Assembly (NCBI GenBank): GCA_035345935.1
Contig: DAORDK010000092.1
Location: 1 to 11,955, forward strand
DNA from: SSSZ01 sp035345935
Lineage (GTDB): Bacteria > Pseudomonadota > Gammaproteobacteria > Burkholderiales > Rhodocyclaceae
DNA: 11,955 nt
Reading direction: 5' to 3'
A program made the translations under genes and the position numbers. Below, in pieces: positions 1 through 4,930 of the stretch (its first letter is position 1; the number at the start of each line of letters is the position of its first letter). Under the pieces are notes generated by a model. That model was not told the DNA's origin. It saw only the letters and a program-made list of their open reading frames with translations, and ran no database searches.

Positions 1-108
1 GTGGCGGCTCCGGCCGCCGCTGGGGGGTACACCCACGTTGGACGCAATGATCCTTGCCCGTGTGGGTCAGGCAAGAAATACAAGCAGTGCCATGGCAAGC
101 TGAACTGA
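1..108 (+). CDS. secA: SecA C-terminal end (partial, 5' cut by window)
   Basis: This is the last 35 codons of an open frame that enters from the left edge and stops with TGA at 106-108. The peptide carries the SEC-C zinc-binding motif: C19-x-C21-x8-C30-H31, in the context GRNDPCPCGSGKKY. In SecA, the ATPase motor of the Sec translocon, this C-terminal tail binds zinc and contacts SecB and phospholipid. The Ala/Pro/Gly-rich stretch before the motif fits the flexible SecA linker. Other SEC-C proteins exist (for example YchJ-like proteins), but a motif placed at the extreme C-terminus and ending HGKLN is the usual betaproteobacterial SecA form. A Rho-independent terminator follows at once. The motor domains lie outside the window, so the family call rests on the tail alone. 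Confidence 0.88.
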   Translation: MAAPAAAGGYTHVGRNDPCPCGSGKKYKQCHGKLN

Positions 109-128
109 GCGTGTCGCGTCACTGAAAC

Positions 129-156
129 AAAACCCGCCCTTGTGGCGGGTTTTTTT
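129..156 (+). terminator. Rho-independent terminator of secA
   Basis: A 10-bp perfect stem (129-138 with 144-153, core ACCCGCC/GGCGGGT) closes a 5-nt loop. The 3' arm runs into seven T (150-156). It starts 20 nt after the secA stop codon. Confidence 0.93.
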
Positions 157-189
157 GCTTTGGGCCGGCGATAGGCTGGCTTGCTTCGC

Positions 190-224
190 GGCAAACAAAA
201 AGCCAACCCACCCGGGTTGGCTTT
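190..224 (-). terminator. Rho-independent terminator of tRNA-Gly
   Basis: An 11-bp perfect stem (199-209 with 214-224, core AGCCAACCC/GGGTTGGCT) closes a 4-nt loop. Read leftward, the stem is followed by a T-rich tract (complement of 190-201, broken by one G). It begins 7 nt after the encoded CCA end of the tRNA. It faces the secA terminator, so two separate terminators insulate the converging units. Confidence 0.88.
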
Positions 225-230
225 GCATTC

Positions 231-304
231 TGGAGCGGGCGATGGGAATCGAACCCACGGCACAAGCTTGGGAAGCTTGGGTATTACCATTATACGACGC
301 CCGC
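231..304 (-). tRNA. tRNA-Gly, anticodon CCC
   Basis: Read leftward, this is a 74-nt cloverleaf. The acceptor stem GCGGGCG pairs with CGCCCGC. The anticodon stem CAAGC/GCTTG encloses the loop TTCCCAA, giving anticodon CCC (reads GGG). The T arm is GTGGG-TTCGATT-CCCAT, followed by discriminator T and an encoded CCA. It closely resembles the E. coli glyU product. It has its own sigma70-type promoter (324-352) and its own terminator (190-224), so it is a single-gene unit, 60 nt downstream of the flavin reductase gene on the same strand. Confidence 0.97.
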
Positions 305-323
305 TCTGGACGCCTGGGGGCGA

Positions 324-352
324 ATTCTAAGCGCAGTTACCCCGCCGTTCAA
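324..352 (-). promoter_or_regulatory. Sigma70-type promoter of tRNA-Gly
   Basis: On the minus strand, TTGAAC (352-347) and TAGAAT (329-324) are separated by exactly 17 bp. The bases after the -10 are TCGCCCCC, a GC-rich discriminator of the kind found at stringently controlled stable-RNA promoters. Predicted initiation near 316-318 leaves a short 5' leader before the mature tRNA end at 304. Confidence 0.8.
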
Positions 353-364
353 CCGCGCCGGCCA

Positions 365-913
365 TCAATTGTCCACCAAACAGCGGTAGCGGCCACGATG
401 AAAGAGCAGAGGCCGGGTGTCGCTGTTGTGAGCGAACTGCAGCACTTCGCCGACGAAGATCAGGTGATCCCCACCGGGGTATTGATGATCGTTGCGTACT
501 TCGAAGTGGGCGCTCACCCCCTCCAGGATCGGGGCGCCGCCGTACCCGGGCCGCCAGGGCAGTCCGGCAAAGCGATCGGTAGGCCAGGTCGCGAAGCGGT
601 TGGAGAGGTCTTCCTGGTCAGCCGTCAGAACGTTGATGCAGTAGTGGCTCGCCCGACGGAAGCTCTCCAGGAGATTGGCCGATACCGCGAGGCTCCAGAG
701 GACCAGGGGCGGCTGCAGGGAGACGGCGGCAAACGAATTCACCGTCAGACCCATGGGCTGCCCATCGGGGCTGAGGGCCGTGACCACGGTCACGCCGGTG
801 GCGAAACTGCCCAAAGCACCCCGAAAAGCCCGGCAGTCGAGTCCGGCGGAACCCGATGCGGAATCGCAGGTGCGTCCGGCCGGGCCGGTGCAGTCTTCTG
901 AGTCTTGCGGCAT
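365..913 (-). CDS. Flavin reductase-like FMN-binding split-barrel protein
   Basis: A 182-residue protein of the flavin reductase-like (FMN-binding split barrel) family. Members reduce free FMN or FAD with NAD(P)H, often to feed a monooxygenase, or act as flavin-dependent oxidoreductases. Family hallmarks are ALGSFATGVTVVTA (33-46), GLTVNSFAAVSLQPPLVLW (55-73), the SHYCINVL segment (89-96) and GDHLIFVGEVL (148-158). The ATG at 913 is the only plausible start. It gives a 27-29-residue N-terminal extension before the usual family start, with three cysteines (8, 16, 27). No strong ribosome binding site precedes it. A promoter-like pair lies at 940-969. No monooxygenase partner is in the window, so the physiological substrate is unknown. 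The gene is divergent from mutY, and the tRNA-Gly unit lies downstream on the same strand. Confidence 0.85.
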   Translation of the reverse strand: MPQDSEDCTGPAGRTCDSASGSAGLDCRAFRGALGSFATGVTVVTALSPDGQPMGLTVNSFAAVSLQPPLVLWSLAVSANLLESFRRASHYCINVLTADQEDLSNRFATWPTDRFAGLPWRPGYGGAPILEGVSAHFEVRNDHQYPGGDHLIFVGEVLQFAHNSDTRPLLFHRGRYRCLVDN

Positions 914-939
914 CGTGGGGAATCCATTGAAAGGGGCGT

Positions 940-969
940 ATTATCCGGCCTCCGGACGATTCCTGTCGA
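940..969 (-). promoter_or_regulatory. Candidate promoter of the flavin reductase gene, with overlapping inverted repeat
   Basis: On the minus strand, TCGACA (969-964) and GATAAT (945-940) are 18 bp apart, each one mismatch from consensus. Initiation near 933 would leave about 20 nt before the ATG. A short inverted repeat, CTGTC-GA-GACAG (963-974), overlaps the -35 element and ends 3 nt before the mutY GTG. It is therefore a possible operator for the divergent pair. No convincing plus-strand promoter for mutY was found here. Confidence 0.45.
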
Positions 970-977
970 GACAGCGC

Positions 978-2036
978 GTGTCCTCTTCCATCCCGGGCTT
1001 TGCCCAAGTCCTGATCGACTGGCAGACGCACCACGGCCGCCACGGCTTGCCCTGGCAGGGCACGCGGGATCCTTATCGCATCTGGCTTTCCGAGGTCATG
1101 CTGCAGCAGACCCAGGTCGCGACGGTGATTCCCTACTATCTGCGCTTCCTGGAGCGTTTTCCCGATGTCGCCGCCCTGGCTGCCGCCGCTCCCGGGGAGG
1201 TCGCGGCCGCCTGGGCCGGGCTCGGCTACTACAGCCGGGCGCATAACCTCCATCGCTGCGCCCGCAAGGTCGTGAGCGAGCATGGCGGGCAGTTTCCCAA
1301 CTCGCCGGAGACCCTGGCCACGCTCCCCGGTATCGGCCGCTCAACCGCGGCAGCCATCGCCGCCTTTGCCTGGGACACCCGCGCCGCCATTCTTGACGGC
1401 AACGTCAAGCGCGTGCTTTGCCGTTATTTTGCCGTCGAGGGATTTCCCGACTCTCCGGCGGTGCTTCGCCGCCTGTGGGACTTGGCCGAGTCCTTGCTGC
1501 CCGGCGCCGATTGCGGCCGCTATGCCCAGGCTTTGATGGACCTGGGGGCCACGATCTGTATCCGCCGTCACCCGACCTGTGAACGCTGTCCGCTTGCTGC
1601 GGGCTGTGTTGCGCGCGCTCGCGGGCTTATCGATCACTTGCCCCAGCCGCGCCCCCGTCGCGCACTCGCCGAGCGGCAGGCCACCTTCGTCCTGGTCACC
1701 GACGGCGAGGGCGTACTGGTGGAGCGTCGCCCGCCGGGCGGCATCTGGGGCGGGCTTCTGGTGCCGCCGGAGGGACCGCCGGAGGCGATTCTCGCCGGAC
1801 TCGGGATGGCCGGCGCTCCCTGCCGCCCGCTTCCGGCCATGCGCCAGACCTTCACTCACTTTCGCCTGGTCGCGACTCCCGTGGTCTGTACGGTGGACGG
1901 CCCTCCCCTTGCCGCGGGAGAACCGGGACGCCAGTGGCTCGCCCGATCCGCTGTGGGGGAAGCTGCTCTACCGCCCCTGTTTCGCGGCCTAATGCAGCGT
2001 CCCGGGCGCCTCGACGAAGCGTTGGGCGATCAATAG
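978..2036 (+). CDS. mutY: A/G-specific adenine glycosylase MutY
   Basis: This base-excision repair enzyme removes adenine mispaired with 8-oxoguanine (and with G). The 352-residue product has the HhH-GPD glycosylase domain (about 8-215), containing LSEVMLQQTQV with catalytic Glu39, the helix-hairpin-helix LPGIGRSTAAAIA (116-128) and catalytic Asp140 in LDGNVKRVL. The [4Fe-4S] ligands Cys194, 201, 204 and 210 are spaced C-x6-C-x2-C-x5-C. A C-terminal NUDIX-like domain (about 225-345) reads the 8-oxoG side. The frame is open to 675, but homologous sequence begins only at SIPGFAQVLIDWQ, so the GTG at 978 is chosen; its ribosome binding site is weak (GAG about 8 nt upstream). The last 48 bases overlap, tail-to-tail, the end of the HD-GYP response regulator. 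All key residues are intact. Confidence 0.95.
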   Translation: MSSSIPGFAQVLIDWQTHHGRHGLPWQGTRDPYRIWLSEVMLQQTQVATVIPYYLRFLERFPDVAALAAAAPGEVAAAWAGLGYYSRAHNLHRCARKVVSEHGGQFPNSPETLATLPGIGRSTAAAIAAFAWDTRAAILDGNVKRVLCRYFAVEGFPDSPAVLRRLWDLAESLLPGADCGRYAQALMDLGATICIRRHPTCERCPLAAGCVARARGLIDHLPQPRPRRALAERQATFVLVTDGEGVLVERRPPGGIWGGLLVPPEGPPEAILAGLGMAGAPCRPLPAMRQTFTHFRLVATPVVCTVDGPPLAAGEPGRQWLARSAVGEAALPPLFRGLMQRPGRLDEALGDQ

Positions 2037-3074
2037 GATCTCGTCGCGGCCGGCCTCGAAGGCATCGACCACCGCGGGATCGAATTTACTTCCGGAGAGC
2101 CGGCGGATTTCCAGCGCCGCTTCGGCCAGCGGCAGGGGACGCCGATAGGGGCGATCCGCAGTGAGGGCATCAAAGACGTCCGCAACGGCGGCAATGCGTC
2201 CGAGGAGGGGCACTTTTTCTCCGGCAAGCCCTCTCGGGTAGCCAGTGCCGTCCCAGTTCTCGTGGTGGGTGAGGGCAACCTCCCGAGCGGCACGCAGGAG
2301 GACGGTGTCCTCACCTTCGAGCATGGCGGCGCCGGCCAGGGTATGGCGCTTGATCTGCTCGAATTCGACGGGGGAGAGCCGGCCGGACTTGTGCAGAATG
2401 TCGCCGGGGATGACCACCGTGCCGATGTCGTGCATGGTCGCGGCATCGATCAAGAGATCGCAAATGTCGTGGGACAAGCCCAAATGGCGGCCGATGGCCG
2501 CCGCGATCTTGCTCATGCGCACGACGTGTTGACCATCGCGACCGCTGCGATGGTCTAGGGCTCGCGCGAGGCAGCGGATCGCCCCGCGACGCCCCGCACG
2601 GGATTCGTCGACCAGGGTTTCCAGCTTGCTGGTCCGTTCGCCGAGCCGAATTTCAAGGCGTCTTTCCTGATCGGCGAGTTCGAATCGCAGGCGCTGCAGT
2701 TCCAGAAGGTTTCCCAGACGGGCGCGCAGGTCGTGCAGTTCAAGGGGCTTGAGCAGGGTGTCGGCGGCTCCGGCAGCCAGGGCACGGTCGCGACCCTCTC
2801 TATCGTCGGGCTCGATGAGGGCCACAATGGGGACATGATCGCGAGCCGCCGTCGCAGCAATCTCGTCAATGAGATCAAAACCCGTCATTCCCGGCATGCG
2901 CAGATCGACCAGGATGGCTTCGGCTCCCTGGCGGTGAAAGGTTTCGATGGCTGTGCGGGGATTGTCGAAGGCGAGCGGGGCTTCGAAGTCGAGGCGTTCG
3001 AAAAGCCGCTGACTCAGAACCAGGGCCGCCGGGTCATCATCGATGAGGAATATTCTCTTGCGCTGACGGGTCAC
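1989..3074 (-). CDS. Response regulator: atypical REC + HD-GYP phosphodiesterase domain
   Basis: A 361-residue RpfG-like protein, expected to hydrolyse cyclic di-GMP in the cytoplasm. The receiver domain (about 6-125) has acidic pocket Asp12-Asp14, phosphoacceptor Asp57 (ILVDLRMPGMTGFD) and Lys109. The conserved switch Thr/Ser is Ile87, followed by Glu instead of Ala (IVALIEP). A charged helical linker (125-160) precedes the HD-GYP domain (about 165-355): His183, His215-Asp216, His244, His270-His271, DGTGYP (275-280) and Asp299. All metal-ligand positions are therefore present, but the usual HDIGK lysine is Thr219. The frame is open to a TTG at 3086. GTG 3074 is preferred because GGAGGG (3084-3079) sits 4 nt before it. 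It is the last gene of the cluster, 30 nt after the previous stop. No histidine kinase is adjacent. Its 3' end overlaps mutY on the other strand. Confidence 0.9.
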   Translation of the reverse strand: MTRQRKRIFLIDDDPAALVLSQRLFERLDFEAPLAFDNPRTAIETFHRQGAEAILVDLRMPGMTGFDLIDEIAATAARDHVPIVALIEPDDREGRDRALAAGAADTLLKPLELHDLRARLGNLLELQRLRFELADQERRLEIRLGERTSKLETLVDESRAGRRGAIRCLARALDHRSGRDGQHVVRMSKIAAAIGRHLGLSHDICDLLIDAATMHDIGTVVIPGDILHKSGRLSPVEFEQIKRHTLAGAAMLEGEDTVLLRAAREVALTHHENWDGTGYPRGLAGEKVPLLGRIAAVADVFDALTADRPYRRPLPLAEAALEIRRLSGSKFDPAVVDAFEAGRDEILLIAQRFVEAPGTLH

Positions 3075-3078
3075 GGTT

Positions 3079-3084
3079 CCCTCC
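3079..3084 (-). promoter_or_regulatory. Ribosome binding site deciding the start of the REC/HD-GYP gene
   Basis: GGAGGG on the minus strand lies 4 nt before the GTG at 3074. The upstream TTG at 3086 has no comparable site, which argues for the shorter protein. Confidence 0.7.
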
Positions 3085-3104
3085 AATTCCCCGTCATACT
3101 ACGC

Positions 3105-4313
3105 TCAAACCGGCTGCCAGCGTATGGCGCTCAATCCCCAGTCGGCAAAATTCTCGGCGCGAACGATCTGGCCATAATGATTGCCCACCGGCGCTGCCAG
3201 ATCGGCCAGCACCGGCGCCACATACTGACGCCGCCCGGCATGGTAGATCACCCGAACGACCGGCGAGACGAGATGCTCGGGGTGCAGTTCCTCGACCACC
3301 GCCAGATGGCCGCTTTCCAGGCGGACGAGGCTGCCCACCGGATAAATCCCGACCGCCCGCACAAAGGATGAGAGGAGTCCGGGATCGAATTCGCGACCCC
3401 CGGCGGAAAAGACCTGGCCCAGCGCCAGGGCGGGCGCCATCGCCTGACGGTAGCTGCGCTGGGAAATCATGGCGTCGAAACGATCGACCACGGCGGCCAT
3501 CCTTCCGGCCTGGGAAATCTCCTGCCCGGCGATGCGGTAGGGGTAGCCCGACCCGTCGAAGCGTTCGTGATGCTCCAGCACGACGGCGAGCGCGGCTTCG
3601 GGGAGCGGGCGATGGGCCATGAGGACATTGAGTCCCTCCTCGACGTGGCGTTCGACGTGGGAACGCTCGTCCCGCGAGAACCGTCCGACCTTGGCCATCA
3701 GGCCGGCGTCCAGCGCCGTATAGCCGATGTCCTTGACCAGGGTTCCAAGAGCCAGGCTTTCGGTTTCGCTGCGCGCCAGGCCGAGTTGGCGGGCGTAGGC
3801 GACGATCAGGGCGGCGGTTGAAATGGCATGCCCGACGGCGTAATCGCTGCCCGTCTTCAGCCGAGCCAGGGGCGGCAGGGCATCCGGGTTGCGCAGGACC
3901 GAATCGATCATCCGTTCGATCAGCGGTTCGAGGCGACCGACTTCTACCGTCTGCCCGAGTCGGGCGGAGGTCACCAGATCTTCCAGGCAATGGCCGGCTT
4001 CGCTCAACAGCAGCCCCGCCCGCCGCCTTTCCTCCCCCAGGCTGAGAGTCTTGGGCTTTGCCCGCAATCGTTCGGCGCGCGAAATGTAGTCCGGATTGAC
4101 CGCCGTGAGGGGTGGCGGCGGTGGCGGAATGTCGCGCCCCTTTTCGGTATCGATGCTGACTTCGGTGATGTCTTCCTCGGCCAGGCGGCGGATCGTTTCG
4201 TCATCGCGAACCAGAAACCGGGAACGCCAGAAAGTGTGGGAGAGCCAACCCCGATGCAGATCGACCACATACATCCCGGGCAGCAATTGCGCAATCGGGA
4301 TACGTCGTCTCAT
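3105..4313 (-). CDS. DUF3391 + degenerate HD-GYP protein (HD changed to KD)
   Basis: A 402-residue paralogue of the protein encoded at 4894-6099. Order: DUF3391 N-terminal domain (about 1-80; IPIAQLLPGMYVVDL, GWLSHTF), helical linker, HD-GYP domain (about 140-315), and a shared C-terminal segment (about 320-402; YPVGSLVRLESGHLAVVEE). The metal-site residues His162, His223, His248-His249 and Asp277 and the GYP signature (256-258) remain. The central HD is Lys194-Asp195 (VKDIGY; codon AAG at 3734-3732), and the following lysine is Tyr198. Loss of this histidine should impair or abolish a normal HD-GYP di/tri-iron centre, suggesting a c-di-GMP sensor or regulatory partner. Residual or altered activity is possible. 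Six consecutive prolines (63-68) follow the DUF3391 domain. The start has a good ribosome binding site (GAGGAG). It lies 14 nt after the coiled-coil gene and 30 nt before the REC/HD-GYP start. Confidence 0.9.
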   Translation of the reverse strand: MRRRIPIAQLLPGMYVVDLHRGWLSHTFWRSRFLVRDDETIRRLAEEDITEVSIDTEKGRDIPPPPPPLTAVNPDYISRAERLRAKPKTLSLGEERRRAGLLLSEAGHCLEDLVTSARLGQTVEVGRLEPLIERMIDSVLRNPDALPPLARLKTGSDYAVGHAISTAALIVAYARQLGLARSETESLALGTLVKDIGYTALDAGLMAKVGRFSRDERSHVERHVEEGLNVLMAHRPLPEAALAVVLEHHERFDGSGYPYRIAGQEISQAGRMAAVVDRFDAMISQRSYRQAMAPALALGQVFSAGGREFDPGLLSSFVRAVGIYPVGSLVRLESGHLAVVEELHPEHLVSPVVRVIYHAGRRQYVAPVLADLAAPVGNHYGQIVRAENFADWGLSAIRWQPV

Positions 4314-4321
4314 GGCCCGGT

Positions 4322-4327
4322 CTCCTC
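4322..4327 (-). promoter_or_regulatory. Ribosome binding site of the degenerate HD-GYP gene, next to the upstream stop codon
   Basis: GAGGAG on the minus strand lies 8 nt before the ATG at 4313 and directly after the TGA (4330-4328) of the coiled-coil gene. A ribosome finishing the upstream gene would sit on it, which fits translational coupling. Confidence 0.75.
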
Positions 4328-4930
4328 TCAGCGCTCGGCCTGGGCCTCGTGGCGCCGCGCCTTCTCCATCTTTTCGGCGACCTTCCGCTCGTGCCTCAAC
4401 TTCTTTTCCCGCAAGCGAGCGGCGTCGGCATCTTTGCGTCGCTTGCCTTCCCGGGCCTGGACTTCCTTTTCCGCCAATCGTTGCGAGCGTTCCGCCGCCG
4501 CAGCCTCTTCCTGAGCCTGATTTGTCGTCTTGCGCTCGGGAAGTGCAGCCTCTTGCCTGGCTGCACGTTCCTGACGGCGCGCGTCCTGCTCGGCCAGTTC
4601 CTCCCGCCGAACACGCCGCTCGGCCTCTTTGCCGTCGTTTTCGATTCGGCGCCCTTCGCGCATGGCCGCAACGTAGCGCTGCTTCGCCTCATTCTGGCAA
4701 TCGAATACCCGGAACTTCTTGAGGCAGGCGTCCTTTTCCTCGCTGAATTGCGCCTTCGCGGCTTTTTGAGCTGCTGCGCCTTCCCGCTGCAGGTTCTTGG
4801 CTTCCGCCAGGCGGGCCTGCCGATCCGGCCCGGACTCAACCGGCGGCAACTCGGTGGCCAGCACTGCAGCGGGCAACAATGCCAGTAGGGCAATCAGGCG
4901 GGCAACCACTTGTAGGGATCGATATTCCAT
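4328..4930 (-). CDS. Small exported coiled-coil protein of unknown function
   Basis: A 200-residue protein with no function I can name. Residues 1-25 look like a Sec signal peptide: Arg11, hydrophobic LIALLALLPAAVLA (12-25), and probable cleavage after Ala25 (VLA/TE). The mature part is almost wholly charged helix rich in Glu, Arg, Lys, Ala and Gln, with heptad-like stretches (about 40-65 and 95-200). One distinctive motif, C69-x8-C78 (CLKKFRVFDC), could form a disulfide in the periplasm. Similar short Cys-containing, coiled-coil secreted proteins are, from memory, common hypothetical proteins in betaproteobacteria. TolA-like or colicin-import names are likely composition artefacts, since no C-terminal TolA domain is visible. 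The start ATG lies 37 nt inside the preceding HD-GYP gene, and the stop is 14 nt before the next one. It is thus embedded in the c-di-GMP cluster, which suggests but does not prove a linked role at the envelope. Confidence 0.8.
   Translation of the reverse strand: MEYRSLQVVARLIALLALLPAAVLATELPPVESGPDRQARLAEAKNLQREGAAAQKAAKAQFSEEKDACLKKFRVFDCQNEAKQRYVAAMREGRRIENDGKEAERRVRREELAEQDARRQERAARQEAALPERKTTNQAQEEAAAAERSQRLAEKEVQAREGKRRKDADAARLREKKLRHERKVAEKMEKARRHEAQAER

Noticed and set aside
140..901. 253-codon plus-strand open frame
   Set aside because: It crosses the tRNA-Gly terminator, the tRNA itself and the flavin reductase gene in antisense. It is a shadow frame.
675..977. Upstream extension of the mutY frame to 675
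   Set aside because: It runs antisense through the flavin reductase gene and has no MutY homology. GTG 978 lies just before the conserved N-terminus.
4328..4930. TolA or colicin-import protein
   Set aside because: The similarity would rest on Lys/Glu/Ala/Arg composition alone. There is no TolA C-terminal domain, and the N-terminus looks like a cleaved signal, not an anchor.
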